Source: Chloroflexota bacterium | GTDB taxonomy: Bacteria; Chloroflexota; Anaerolineae; UBA4142; SHND01 | DNA: 41,231 nt | NCBI GenBank assembly: GCA_029778615.1 | Contig: JAKOPZ010000158.1 | Span: 1 to 41,231, forward strand | Reading direction: 5' to 3' | Position numbers and translations under genes: made by a program | Notes under the pieces: generated by a model | What the model was told of the DNA's origin: nothing | The model's database searches: none | The model's input: only the letters and a program-made list of their open reading frames with translations | Shown here: piece by piece, positions 1-9,040 of the stretch | Position numbering within the stretch: the stretch's first letter is position 1 | Layout: each line of letters begins with the position of its first letter

Positions 1-67
1 GCACCTCCATCTGAAAAGGTTCGGGGAGTCTTTGAACACTCTCATAGATTCGCTCTGCAACCATCAT
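1..67 (-). CDS. Start of a DUF2281-like small protein (partial)
   Basis: The minus strand reads ATG-ATG followed by an open frame to the window edge, giving an N-terminus MMVAERIYESVQRLPEPFQ and onward. A good ribosome binding site (AAGGAG, plus-strand complement near 75-80) lies about 7 nt upstream. The pattern 'ERIYE.VQ.LPEP.Q.EVL' is typical of the short DUF2281 or antitoxin-like proteins that often accompany PIN-domain toxins. Only about 22 residues are visible, so the family call rests on this motif alone. The second ATG (64) is an equally possible start. The rest lies outside the window. Confidence 0.55.
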   Translation of the reverse strand, partial: MMVAERIYESVQRLPEPFQMEV

Positions 68-166
68 TTGCTTATCTCCTTGTGCCTTGCTTGAAATGAA
101 TTAACCGCGTATCAATTCGCTCGCAGGTCTTTCCAACACGCAAGACGCGCCATTGTTCTGCCATCG
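68..166. other. Short intergenic gap
   Basis: This gap between the stop of the flavoprotein gene and the start of the small protein contains the latter's ribosome binding site. No hairpin with a T-tract or other recognisable element was seen. Confidence 0.4.
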
Positions 167-2629
167 TTAACTCTTTAACCTCTTTCCCTCCCCATCATAC
201 AACGGTACTTGCGTCACCGTCGCGTCATGCAATTCCCCAAAGTAATAGATTTTTACTTTTGTTCCTTCGTTCGCGTATTCGATTGGCACATACCCGTACG
301 CGATGCTCTTGCCCACAGTGTAACCGAAATTCGCGCTCGTGACATAACCCAAAACTTTGTCGTCATCCAAAATTGGCTCTTTACCCATCACAATCACTTG
401 TGAGTCGTCCAACGTCATACAAACCAATTTACGTTTGACGTTTGACGCTTTGATTTTTACCAGCGCGTCGCGTCCGATGAAATCGTTTTTGTTCAACCTC
501 ACCGCAAATCCCAACCCCGCCTCGTACGGATTGTATTCCGCGTGAATGTCCGCGCCCCAAAAGCGATAGCCCTTTTCAACTCGCAGCGATTCAAACGCGC
601 CGCCGCCGATTGCCGCGATGCCGAATGGCTGTCCCGCGTCCCAAAGCGTGTCCCACAATTTTAACGCGTATTCCGTCGGTGTGTACAACTCCCAACCCAA
701 TTCGCCCGCGTACGAAATGCGAATCGCGCGCACGGGAACGTAACCAATGTACGCTTCTTTTGAAGTGACGTACGGAAATCCTTCATTGGAAAAATCATCG
801 CGCGTAATTTTTTGAATCAAATCGCGCGCGCGCGGTCCCCACAAACCAAGCGTCGCGTAACTCGATGTCACATCCGTTATCGTCACTTGTTCATCATCAC
901 GGAGATTTTTCTTGAGCCATGCCAAATCGTGCATGCCCATTCCGCCGCCGGTCACGACGAGAAATTCTTGATGTGCGATGCGCGTCACCGTCAAATCGGT
1001 TTCGATGCCGCCGCGTTCGTTGCACATTGCCGTATAGGTGACGTGACCGAGTGGACGGTCCATCTCATTTGCCGCAACGCGCTGCAAAAATTGTAACGTG
1101 TCTTGCCCCTCGACGCGCAGTTTTGTGAACGCGGTCAAATCAAAAAGCCCTACACGTTCGCGTGTAGCGACATGTTCCGCCGCGATGATGGGCGACCAAT
1201 AGCGCGCTGCCCATCCTTCACGCATGTCTTGTTCTTTGCCTGTGAGCAGCGAACCATTCGAGTTGTACCACTGCGGACGCTCCCAACCCGCCGCCTCAAA
1301 AAATTCTGCGCCCAATTCGCGTTCGCGTTCGTAGAATGGCGAAGTCCGAATGTTGCGCGCGGCGGACGATTGTTCGAGCGGATGAATAATGTCGTAAATC
1401 GCGATGTATTGATACGACGCGCGCGCGCGAATGTATTCTTTGTTGAACGCGTAACTGTGCCAGCGATTGATGTCGTGTTCGCGCATATCAATTGGCGGTG
1501 TGCCTGTTGTCAACCACTCCGCAATCACGCGTCCCGTGCCGCCGCCGTGCGTAACCCACACCGCTTCCGCCGACCAAAAATTTTTCACGCGCATACTTTC
1601 GCCGAGATTCATGTTTGCGTCAGGCGTGAACGTGAACATGCCATTGAACGCATCGGCGATTTGCGCGTTCGCCGTCGCGGGAAAACGCTGCGCCATTTCG
1701 CTCATAAAGTGTTCGATGTTTTGCGGCGGCGCAGGCGTGAGCGCGGGATGGTCATCGTCGCGCAGTTCATCCGCGAAATGAATGATGGGGTCGTGGCGGT
1801 ACGAACCGCCGCCCCACGCGTTGCGGTGTTGGCGAAAATACAAATCGCGGTCTTGGGCGCGCACAATCGGCATTTCCAATTCGTCTTGCGCGTTTGATAA
1901 TTCCTCAATTGGCGTTGCGCGCACATAAAGATGTTCGCACGGTGTTTGTGGAATGTCCACGCCAACCATTTTTCCAATGACGGGTCCCCACAAGCCCGCC
2001 GCGCAAATCACGTACTCGCATTGAATATCACCGCGATTCGTTTTCACTGCGCGCACACGCGGCGCGCGTCCATTCGCAGGCGTCACATCAATCCCCGTGA
2101 CACGCGTGTAATCAAAAAATTCCGCGCCGCCGTCTTGGGCAAGGTTCGTGATGCCTTGCAAGAGTGCGATGCCCTTGATGTCCATATCGCTCGGCACATA
2201 GAACGCGCCGTACAAATCATCCACGCGCATTATTGGCACGAGACTTTTTATTTCGCTCGGCGTTACGAGATGCGCCTCGAGTCCCCATGCTTTCGCATTG
2301 CCGATTTTGCGTTTGAGTTCGTACCAGCGTTCGGGGGTTTGCGCGATTTCGAGCGAACCGACTTGCCACGCGCATTTTTCAGGCGCGACATTCAAATCAT
2401 TCACGCGCTTGTACGTTTCCACCGTCCACTGCGCGATTTGGCAAAAACTTTTCGCGTTGTTGTGTTGAAATAAGAGCCCCGGCGCGTGCGAAGTGGAACC
2501 GTATACCTTGAACAACGGTCCCTGTTCCAACACGACCACATCGCGCCAACCCATTTGGGTCAAATGATACGCGGTGCTGCAGCCGACGATACCCGCGCCG
2601 ATGATGACGACTTGAGCGTGGGAGCGCAT
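167..2629 (-). CDS. FAD-dependent dimethylglycine/sarcosine dehydrogenase-type protein with C-terminal GcvT domain
   Basis: This 820-residue protein has an N-terminal DAO-type FAD domain with the dinucleotide motif GAGIVG (residues 11-16). A GSTSHAPG segment follows, with His48 where dimethylglycine and sarcosine dehydrogenases carry their covalently bound FAD. From about residue 440 it continues with a GcvT/aminomethyltransferase domain (RVGLFDLTAFTKLRVEG, later GYRFWGADI), which in characterised relatives passes the released one-carbon unit to tetrahydrofolate. The length (about 820 aa) fits this two-domain family. The likely reaction is oxidative demethylation of an N-methylated glycine in the cytoplasm. 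An MttB-family methyltransferase, 3.5 kb upstream on the same strand, supports a role in betaine or methylamine breakdown. The exact substrate cannot be told from sequence. The start ATG is 7 nt from a hairpin repeat. Confidence 0.85.
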   Translation of the reverse strand: MRSHAQVVIIGAGIVGCSTAYHLTQMGWRDVVVLEQGPLFKVYGSTSHAPGLLFQHNNAKSFCQIAQWTVETYKRVNDLNVAPEKCAWQVGSLEIAQTPERWYELKRKIGNAKAWGLEAHLVTPSEIKSLVPIMRVDDLYGAFYVPSDMDIKGIALLQGITNLAQDGGAEFFDYTRVTGIDVTPANGRAPRVRAVKTNRGDIQCEYVICAAGLWGPVIGKMVGVDIPQTPCEHLYVRATPIEELSNAQDELEMPIVRAQDRDLYFRQHRNAWGGGSYRHDPIIHFADELRDDDHPALTPAPPQNIEHFMSEMAQRFPATANAQIADAFNGMFTFTPDANMNLGESMRVKNFWSAEAVWVTHGGGTGRVIAEWLTTGTPPIDMREHDINRWHSYAFNKEYIRARASYQYIAIYDIIHPLEQSSAARNIRTSPFYERERELGAEFFEAAGWERPQWYNSNGSLLTGKEQDMREGWAARYWSPIIAAEHVATRERVGLFDLTAFTKLRVEGQDTLQFLQRVAANEMDRPLGHVTYTAMCNERGGIETDLTVTRIAHQEFLVVTGGGMGMHDLAWLKKNLRDDEQVTITDVTSSYATLGLWGPRARDLIQKITRDDFSNEGFPYVTSKEAYIGYVPVRAIRISYAGELGWELYTPTEYALKLWDTLWDAGQPFGIAAIGGGAFESLRVEKGYRFWGADIHAEYNPYEAGLGFAVRLNKNDFIGRDALVKIKASNVKRKLVCMTLDDSQVIVMGKEPILDDDKVLGYVTSANFGYTVGKSIAYGYVPIEYANEGTKVKIYYFGELHDATVTQVPLYDGEGKRLKS

Positions 2630-2636
2630 GGGAGAG

Positions 2637-2705
2637 GGAGACTAGAGACTAGAGACTGGAGATTCCGAGACATGCAAAAATCTCCGGTCTCTAGTCTCCA
2701 ATCTT
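2637..2705. repeat. Hairpin repeat of GAGACTAGAGACTGGAGATT units
   Basis: The left arm (2637-2663) consists of tandem near-copies of AGAGACT ending in GGAGATT. The right arm (about 2677-2705) reads AAATCTCCGGTCTCTAGTCTCC, the reverse complement of the left arm with one mismatch. It fills the gap between the DinB gene and the flavoprotein gene. Related units occur at 12808-12868 and 38596-38660. Confidence 0.7.
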
Positions 2706-2710
2706 GAACG

Positions 2711-3238
2711 TTAAAACGGATATCCTTTCGCGCCCAAACAGCCCTTGAGCGCAGAAATTTCGCCCATGACATCATGAAGGTGTCCAACAATAAATGAGCT
2801 GAACCAAACGGGAAAGGGAACTTGTCCATAACCGATAACGCTCATATCCACACTGCCGGTCAGGAGCTCGTCGTTCGCATTGTTGATGTGCGTTTGTGTA
2901 TTCTCAAACACGGCGCGCATGTATTCTGCCAACGCGTTCAAGTCATCCACGCGAAACGCGCGCGCGTTTTCTGCGGTTTGCGCGGTCAGCATTTCAAGTG
3001 CCGGCGTGAAACCGGTGCGCCCTGCCCATTCGGACATGAACAAAGGTGCGCCGCCTAACGCAATTCCATTCATCAGCATGTCTTCTGCCATGACCGCGTG
3101 CACGTAACGTTCGCCAAGCGGGTGCATGATACCCGGAGGAATCCAGTCCGCCATTTCCGGCGTCACGTCCGCAACGGTTTTGGTGAACGCATCGTGCGCG
3201 GTTTCCAGATTGATTGAAAGCAATTGTTTGAGGTCCAT
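2711..3238 (-). CDS. DinB-family protein
   Basis: This 175-residue protein resembles the DinB/YfiT-like four-helix bundle family, putative metal-dependent enzymes often linked to thiol (bacillithiol or mycothiol) or stress functions. Characteristic features are the opening MDLKQLLSINLETAHDAF, the segment EMADWIPPGIMHPLGE with a central 'HAV.AED' helix, and a C-terminal 'GHLHDVMGEISALKG' helix with histidines. I chose the ATG at 3238 because GGAG lies about 6 nt upstream; the ATG at 3241 is too close and the longer frame has no support. Its start lies 8 nt after the stop of the SnoaL-DinB gene, so the two are probably co-transcribed. The substrate is unknown. Confidence 0.75.
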   Translation of the reverse strand: MDLKQLLSINLETAHDAFTKTVADVTPEMADWIPPGIMHPLGERYVHAVMAEDMLMNGIALGGAPLFMSEWAGRTGFTPALEMLTAQTAENARAFRVDDLNALAEYMRAVFENTQTHINNANDELLTGSVDMSVIGYGQVPFPVWFSSFIVGHLHDVMGEISALKGCLGAKGYPF

Positions 3239-3246
3239 CATCGCTC

Positions 3247-4131
3247 CTAAAGTTGCGCGCCTGTCAATGTCGCAATCCATTCGCGGTCGTGCTGCAATGC
3301 TTCTTGCATCAACTCGGCAACATTCGCATCGCCCAGTGTGCGGCGCACACCGCGTCGTTCCCACTCTTTATCAGACAGCCCGCGCAAATACTCGCACGTC
3401 GCGTTTCGCAAAAACTCGAACGCGTCGAGCAAAACATTCACATCCGTTGCGCCGAAATCATTCTCGCACGCCTCACGCTCCGGTTCCCAAAAATCAAAAT
3501 ACGGTGCGTCCTCATTTCGAATTTTTTCCAAACGCGCTTGCCAGATATTGCGTTCCGTGCGCCACAAATGTCCGACTATCGCGGGCGTTGACCAGGTGTT
3601 TGCGGTCGCGGGATGCACGCCACCGGCGCGGATTGCCGCGCGCACCAGATTCGGAATTTCCGCCAGCTCTGAAATCAGGGCAACTTGTTCCGTTTCACGT
3701 TGCAGCGCACCAAACTCGGTGTCGCTTGCGGTTTCATCGGCTTGCTGCAAGTGCGCGAGCAAATCATTTTGTGCCCAGCGTTCGACAATTTGATTTTCTT
3801 GAATGTGGAAAATTTCGATGCTTGACCACTCGATAGTTTTTTCGGTGGGCGCCATGTCCAAATACTCGGCGCGATGCGTGCCGCGCCAATCCACGCGCAA
3901 GATGGCATAGTCCAGATCCTCATACGAGTCCGCGAGTTCGACCTGCAAATTTCCAAACGCGTCAAACAGCCCGCGCGCATAATCCTGAAACTGTAGGATG
4001 TCGCCATCTTGACTTTCGGGCAGCGTATAGTCGGTGTAATGTTCCGCGCACAATTGTTCAACGGCTTCAAGTTTGGCGCGCCGCCAAATTAGTTCGAGCC
4101 ATTCTTCGGCAACGGCGAGTGGTTCTGTCAT
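3247..4131 (-). CDS. SnoaL-like/DinB-like two-domain fusion protein
   Basis: Residues about 1-130 look like a SnoaL/ester-cyclase-like NTF2 fold: a helical start (AVAEEWLELIWRRAKLEAV), AEHYTDYTLPE, then 'RVDWRGTHRAEYLDMAP' and 'WSSIEIFHIQENQIVERW'. Residues about 155-294 look like a DinB-type bundle, with HPATANTWSTPAIVGHLWR and a C-terminal ELMQEALQHDREWIA helix carrying a histidine. The ATG at 4131 is chosen because AAGGAA precedes it by about 8 nt. The gene is directly upstream of a stand-alone DinB gene and probably in the same transcript. The fusion suggests the SnoaL part binds a small hydrophobic substrate. No specific reaction can be assigned. Confidence 0.65.
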   Translation of the reverse strand: MTEPLAVAEEWLELIWRRAKLEAVEQLCAEHYTDYTLPESQDGDILQFQDYARGLFDAFGNLQVELADSYEDLDYAILRVDWRGTHRAEYLDMAPTEKTIEWSSIEIFHIQENQIVERWAQNDLLAHLQQADETASDTEFGALQRETEQVALISELAEIPNLVRAAIRAGGVHPATANTWSTPAIVGHLWRTERNIWQARLEKIRNEDAPYFDFWEPEREACENDFGATDVNVLLDAFEFLRNATCEYLRGLSDKEWERRGVRRTLGDANVAELMQEALQHDREWIATLTGAQL

Positions 4132-4208
4132 GGCAAAATTCCTTACCTGTGCGCGCCGGAGGCGATACGAATTCGGCACCAATCCGGCGCGCACGAGTAC
4201 ACTCGGTC

Positions 4209-6101
4209 TTACTTTTGGAATTGATGAGGAATCGTGTCCACCATCTTGGGTCTGTCTGTGCGTACACCGGCGGGCAGAGGTTCGGTCATCGTCACATTCA
4301 GACCGGAGATTTGTGCCGCGCGGAACACGCGTTCAAAACCCGCGCGTGCGCTTTCCGCCGCGCGCTGATAGTCCATCCGTTGGAACGCGCCGCGCGCGTC
4401 ATCCAACCGCGCGTTTGCCTCACCGAGCAGACCGGCTGCCTCGGCGGATGTTTCGCGCTGTCCAAGTTGCGCCGCAATTTCGTTCGCGCGCGTGAGATAA
4501 CGTCCCGTCAAAAAGCGATTCATGTTGTCGCGGTCAAACCAACCGAATTGATTGGTGACGCCGATGTATTGCATGATGGTGTGGCTCTCATCGCCCGACC
4601 AAGCGAAATAATAATCGCCGGTCGCGTCATAATCTATCCCCGTCGTCGAATCATAACCATCGTGGGGATGCGACATGCCGAGATGGTGTCCAAACTCATG
4701 CGTGGTTGTGGTGCTGAAACCAAAACCCGCGTCGCGCACTCCCGGATAGTCAAATTCAAATACATACGTTGGGGTGCCGCTCACCCAATCGTCGTCGGCG
4801 TAACCAAGCAAGCCCCCGTAGCCGCCCATGCGGTCGTCGGTCGTATTAAAGGCAAAGATACCGCCGATATAGCTTTTGAGCGGCTTGACGACAGGCAGGA
4901 AGCTATCGCGTTTTTCTTGGGCGGTACAGAACAATTCGGCAAAGGTTGTGCCATAGTCATTCCAGCAACCGTTCGCGCCATTCCATCCCGCCCAAATGCG
5001 AAACGGACGACGCATTTTGGAACCTTTGAGCGGTTGGTCTTTGATGGTTACGCGCCACGAGTACTGCGGTTCAAAATCGCGCATGATGCGGAGAATGTAC
5101 CTTTTGGTAATCCAGTCCAAACCGTTCGCGGAGGGGTCATCTTCAAACATGTTGATATAGAGACGCTTGCCTCTGCCGGGGAACGGTTCGCTCACCAACG
5201 GGTCATAAAGCGGCGACGTGGTAAAAAGCAAATTGATGGCGACCCAGCGCGCGACCTTGCCCAAATCGCCTGACAGATTGTCGAACGGACGATAGCCCGT
5301 CAGGTTGCCATATTCCCAGACTGGCGGCATTCGATAGTCCACATCCCCACCGCCGTCCACATCGGGCTCGTTAATGTCCCAATTCGATGACCACGCTTCG
5401 GGTCCGGCGGACAAATCATAAAACCACGTGCGTCCGTACGAGCCGCCCCAGGCAATCATTTTGCTTTGGTCATACACTGAGCCAAAGTCAACGCCGGTAT
5501 CCGGGTCCGGGTCGCCGGTATGGGTGTACACGTGGAATTGGAAATCATCGCGCCCGTACCAATTCACAAAAAAGATAGTGTAATTGGCAACGTCCAAACC
5601 CAAATCACTGCGTCCGTGCTGCATCAACCAAAGTTCCGTGGACGGCGCATCAATGTAGAGCGAGTGCGGTGGCTCGATGGTGATGGAACGATTGGACTGT
5701 GTGTTGTAAGCCTTTTGATATGCAGTGAGCGTTCCATCTGTGCCGATGCTTGTTAAATAGCCAAAGAACGAATCGTTGAATGAGCTGTCCGCGAATACAT
5801 AATTGTATTCATAGTCGCCGTGAATGTTGACGGGCAGCGTAATGCCGTAATAGACGTTGGGCGAACGGACGAGTGGGTCATACGTGGCGGGCAGTTCGGC
5901 GGAAAAATCGTCCAGATTGATGTCGGCGGGTTGATAGCCGACGAACACGACATTGATTTTGAAGGTGGTGTTCAAGGCGGTGGGGTCGTTTTGGGTTGGC
6001 GCGGTCGCGTGGAAAGTGGCAACGGGTGCGGCGAGCGCGGTTGTGCTTGCGAAAACGAGTAACGCAATGACTGCAAACAGAATGAAAGCTTGGCGCTTCA
6101 T
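4209..6101 (-). CDS. Secreted metzincin-like zinc metalloprotease
   Basis: A 630-residue protein starting MKRQAFILF, with a classic Sec signal peptide (hydrophobic core FAVIALLVFASTTALA, cleavage after ALA). The ATG at 6101 is preceded by AAGGAGA. At residue 468 it has HEFGHHLGMSH, the metzincin zinc motif HExxHxxGxxH, followed by a plausible Met-turn in SHTIMQYIG. It is therefore likely an exported endopeptidase. The N-terminal 450 residues (Asp- and aromatic-rich, with 'FFVNWYGRDDF' and a GDPDPDTG loop) match no family I recognise. The last about 100 residues are a helical region resembling a coiled coil (RANEIAAQLGQRETSAEAAG). No lipobox or sortase signal is visible. It stands alone between the SnoaL-DinB gene and the methyltransferase gene. 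Confidence 0.75.
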   Translation of the reverse strand: MKRQAFILFAVIALLVFASTTALAAPVATFHATAPTQNDPTALNTTFKINVVFVGYQPADINLDDFSAELPATYDPLVRSPNVYYGITLPVNIHGDYEYNYVFADSSFNDSFFGYLTSIGTDGTLTAYQKAYNTQSNRSITIEPPHSLYIDAPSTELWLMQHGRSDLGLDVANYTIFFVNWYGRDDFQFHVYTHTGDPDPDTGVDFGSVYDQSKMIAWGGSYGRTWFYDLSAGPEAWSSNWDINEPDVDGGGDVDYRMPPVWEYGNLTGYRPFDNLSGDLGKVARWVAINLLFTTSPLYDPLVSEPFPGRGKRLYINMFEDDPSANGLDWITKRYILRIMRDFEPQYSWRVTIKDQPLKGSKMRRPFRIWAGWNGANGCWNDYGTTFAELFCTAQEKRDSFLPVVKPLKSYIGGIFAFNTTDDRMGGYGGLLGYADDDWVSGTPTYVFEFDYPGVRDAGFGFSTTTTHEFGHHLGMSHPHDGYDSTTGIDYDATGDYYFAWSGDESHTIMQYIGVTNQFGWFDRDNMNRFLTGRYLTRANEIAAQLGQRETSAEAAGLLGEANARLDDARGAFQRMDYQRAAESARAGFERVFRAAQISGLNVTMTEPLPAGVRTDRPKMVDTIPHQFQK

Positions 6102-6139
6102 TAGAGTTCTCCTTTGAATCAAATGTTTTGCAATGCGTC

Positions 6140-7612
6140 CTAGTACATTGTCTCGCTCTGCTGAATCTCCTCCTTGCGACGCGCGACGAATTCTGCAAGC
6201 GCTTGTTCGGTTCCCGCATCCAGCGCGGGTTTTTCGTATTCGCCTAACCACTTTTTCCAAATGCGGTTCGCGCGCACATCGGCAGTCTCGGCGCCTTTTT
6301 GTTCCCAACGCACATAATTTTGGACATCGGCAATGATGGGGCGATAAAACGCGTCGCGGAAATGTCGCATGGTGTGCGCGGCGCCAAAAAAATATCCGCC
6401 CGGTCCAATTTCCTCAAACGCATCGAGCGCGAGTCCTTCTTCATCCAACGCGATGCCGCGCAAAAAGACTTGCATCATCCGCACCAACTCGACATCCATC
6501 GCGAATTTTTCGTACGAAGAAACGAGTCCGCTTTCGAGCCAGCCCGCCGCGTGCAGCACGAAATTGGTGCACGCGAGAAACGTGGGCCAGAACGTCATCG
6601 TCGCTTCCCACATCGCTTGCCCATCCGCGACTTTGCTGGAGGTTAAACCGCCGCCGCTGCGAAACGGCAATTTGTATTTGCGCGCGAGCTGCGCGCTGAC
6701 AAATAACGCGGCTGCCGATTCGGGTGTGCCGAATGCGGGGCTGCCCGATTGCATATCGCTGTTGGATAGAAACGAACCATATACCACAGGCGTTCCCGGA
6801 TTTATCAATTGGGTCAAGACAATTCCCGCCAACGCTTCCGCGTTTTGCTGCACCAACGTTCCGCCCACCGCGACGGGTGACATGGCGCCCGCGAGAATGA
6901 ACGGCGTGATAATCAACGGCTGACGCGCACGCGCATACGTGACGAGCGAATCCAACATGCGCGTATCAAACAGGCGCGGACTGTTGACGTTAATGAGCGC
7001 AAGCAGCACGGGGTCCTGCGCGATTTTTTCGCGTCCGCCAAAGACGATTGACGCGAGTTCAATCGTGTCATTCGCGTTTTCCGCTGACACCACATTGCCC
7101 ATGAACGTCTTGTCGCTCAACGTGAGCAGCGCATGAATCATGTCGAGATGACGCGTGGCTTGCGGCTCGTCGTTCGGTTCGCACACGACGCCGCCCGCGT
7201 TGTGCATGTCGGGAACAACCTGCGCGAGTTTTACAAAATTCCGAAAATCTTCCATCGTCGCTTCGCGGCGACCCTTGTCCAAATCCTGCACGTTCGGCGG
7301 ACCGTACACGGGCGCGAGCACCATGTGATTGCCGCCCATGATGATATTGTTTTCGGGATTGCGCGCGTGAATGGTGAATTCACTCGGCGCCTTGGCAATT
7401 TGTTCCATCACCAAGCCGCGCGGAAATTTCACCAGCGGCGCGGGCAACGCGTCGCGCTCCACCTCACACCCCGCGCGTTCCAGAATATCCACTGCCTCGT
7501 CGTGATTGAACGCGATGCCAAATTCTTCCAGCACGCGCATGGTCGTGTCGTGAATCGTTTCGATGTCTTGGCGGGGCAGATATTCGTACTTGGGCGCGGT
7601 GTGTGTAATCAT
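6140..7612 (-). CDS. MttB-family (COG5598) methylamine/betaine:corrinoid methyltransferase, non-pyrrolysine type
   Basis: This 490-residue protein matches the trimethylamine methyltransferase superfamily along its length: an N-terminal 'LPRQDIETIHDTTMRVLEEFG', GGNHMVLAPVYGPPNVQDL, 'MHNAGGVVCEPND', and a C-terminal 'EEIGPGGYFFGAAHTMRHFRDAF'. The frame has no internal amber codon, so it belongs to the larger non-Pyl group. Characterised members of that group demethylate glycine betaine (MtgB), proline betaine or carnitine, passing the methyl to a corrinoid protein. No corrinoid protein gene is visible here. AAGGAC lies 5 nt before the start. With the dehydrogenase at 167-2629 and the APC permease at 11111-12796 it suggests a quaternary-amine demethylation route. 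The substrate is inferred only. Confidence 0.85.
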   Translation of the reverse strand: MITHTAPKYEYLPRQDIETIHDTTMRVLEEFGIAFNHDEAVDILERAGCEVERDALPAPLVKFPRGLVMEQIAKAPSEFTIHARNPENNIIMGGNHMVLAPVYGPPNVQDLDKGRREATMEDFRNFVKLAQVVPDMHNAGGVVCEPNDEPQATRHLDMIHALLTLSDKTFMGNVVSAENANDTIELASIVFGGREKIAQDPVLLALINVNSPRLFDTRMLDSLVTYARARQPLIITPFILAGAMSPVAVGGTLVQQNAEALAGIVLTQLINPGTPVVYGSFLSNSDMQSGSPAFGTPESAAALFVSAQLARKYKLPFRSGGGLTSSKVADGQAMWEATMTFWPTFLACTNFVLHAAGWLESGLVSSYEKFAMDVELVRMMQVFLRGIALDEEGLALDAFEEIGPGGYFFGAAHTMRHFRDAFYRPIIADVQNYVRWEQKGAETADVRANRIWKKWLGEYEKPALDAGTEQALAEFVARRKEEIQQSETMY

Positions 7613-7686
7613 ACGTGTCCTTTAACGTGAATTGGCAGAACCAAAAATGCTGTATCGAAAAATGCGCGGCGTCAAACCGCCAAGCA

Positions 7687-9027
7687 TCAAGTTTCATTCT
7701 GTTTCGAAAGCAGGGCTTGCACCACGCGCGCCAAATTCATTTCCTTGCCGCGTTCCATTCGCACGTCCAATTCGGTCATGCCCAACGCGGCTTGTAACTC
7801 TGCGCGCACGGATTCAAAATCCAATTTAATGTCGCCGGTTGTCGCCGGATGTCCATACGCGAGCCCCAAAAGTTCTGCCGCGTGTTCGGCGTGGTTTGAC
7901 ATCCATTCCAGTTTCGCGAGGGCAGCAATCACGTACAATGCGAGAGAAATCGAACCGAGCGTCATGGATTCGGCAAGCGCGCGGGTGTACAAACCGCGCG
8001 CCGTTTCGCGCTCGCCGCGCGCCAATGCCAGACTGCCGAGATTCAATTCAATTAACGCGACGCCTTCGCGGTCGCCAATGTCGCGTGCAATTGTCAGCGC
8101 GTCCTCTTGATTGCGCGCCGCCGTCTCCAAGTCACCGCGCTGTTCGGCAACGACGCCCAGGTTGATGAGACGCGTCGCAATGTTGTATCGGTCGCCCAAA
8201 CGTTTGCTAATCTCGAGCGCCTCTTGGAAATAACGCGCGGCGCGGTCGAGTTCATTCTGTTCGCGCGCGACCACGCCGAGACTGTTGAGCGCACTCCCAC
8301 TGCCTTCGTCATGGCCCAATGCGCGAAAGAGCGCCAAGCTCTCCTTCAAGCATTGTTCCGCCCGTGCATTGTCGCCCTGCTGATTATAGACAATGCCGAG
8401 TTGGCGGAGCGCGTGCGCGGCAGATTCGTCGTCGTTGGCAGCGCGTGCTACTGCCAATGCTTCCTGCGCCAGACTCGCCGCGCGCGTGTGTTTGCCTTGA
8501 AGACTTGCCACGCGCGCCATGCCGCTCAGCGCGGTAGCTTGGGCATGTGCATTTTGCGCGCGGTTTGCCGCATCGAGCGCGGATTGAAAATATTCAATCG
8601 CGGCAGGATATTCTGTGCGCCGACAATACACTTCGCCGATTTGTGCCAACAGATTGGCGCGGTCCGCAGAGGTCTCGGCATCGCACAAGCCGAGCGCGCG
8701 TTCAAACGCTTGCAGCGCTTCGGGATATGCGCTGACGCGGGTGGCATATTCGCCATAACGCGTCAGATAGACAATTGCCTTGGAGTTTTCCCCTGCCTCC
8801 GCGAGATGATGTGCCAACAACAGCGCGGCTTCGTCATGGTTCGCGTCGCTTGCTTGTTCGAGAACCTGCGCGGTGATGCGATGAATTTCGCGGCGCTTTT
8901 TTTGCAAGAGCGAAGCATACGCGGTCTCTTGCGTCAAGGCATGTTTAAAGGAAAAACTTTCTCTTTCGTCTGTGCGACGAACGAGATTGTCTTGTTCCAA
9001 GCGAGCCAGTTCGCGCCAAAGGTTCAT
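7687..9027 (-). CDS. 5'-truncated remnant of an ATPase/TPR regulatory protein
   Basis: The product starts abruptly with LARLEQDNLVRRTDERESF and 'FKHALTQETAYASLL'. This segment normally follows the AAA/NB-ARC ATPase domain in large adenylate-cyclase-like or LuxR-like regulators. About ten TPR-type helical repeats follow (for example 'ALNSLGVVAREQNELDRAARYFQEALEISKRLGD'-type units) up to residue about 400. The expected ATPase and N-terminal effector domains are absent because the 3' end of the alcohol dehydrogenase gene sits where they would be. The frame stays open to 9060, overlapping that gene by 20 nt. No ribosome binding site precedes the ATG at 9027 (MNLWRELARLEQ), so it may be a pseudogene that has kept its frame. 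If expressed, it would be a TPR scaffold without its ATPase. Confidence 0.6.
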   Translation of the reverse strand: MNLWRELARLEQDNLVRRTDERESFSFKHALTQETAYASLLQKKRREIHRITAQVLEQASDANHDEAALLLAHHLAEAGENSKAIVYLTRYGEYATRVSAYPEALQAFERALGLCDAETSADRANLLAQIGEVYCRRTEYPAAIEYFQSALDAANRAQNAHAQATALSGMARVASLQGKHTRAASLAQEALAVARAANDDESAAHALRQLGIVYNQQGDNARAEQCLKESLALFRALGHDEGSGSALNSLGVVAREQNELDRAARYFQEALEISKRLGDRYNIATRLINLGVVAEQRGDLETAARNQEDALTIARDIGDREGVALIELNLGSLALARGERETARGLYTRALAESMTLGSISLALYVIAALAKLEWMSNHAEHAAELLGLAYGHPATTGDIKLDFESVRAELQAALGMTELDVRMERGKEMNLARVVQALLSKQNET

Positions 9028-9040
9028 CTGCCAAACCGTT

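Noticed and set aside
1103-1897. Long plus-strand frame of 264 codons opposite the flavoprotein gene
   Set aside because: It is Arg/His/Ala-rich without any motif and lies opposite a well-supported gene; it is an antisense shadow of GC-rich codons. The same applies to other long opposite-strand frames (4119-5273, 8107-9216, 8972-10270, 16511-17404, 17128-18096, 21801-23006, 23774-24787).
6140-7612. Pyrrolysine-containing MttB
   Set aside because: No internal UAG exists in the frame; the protein is full length without it.
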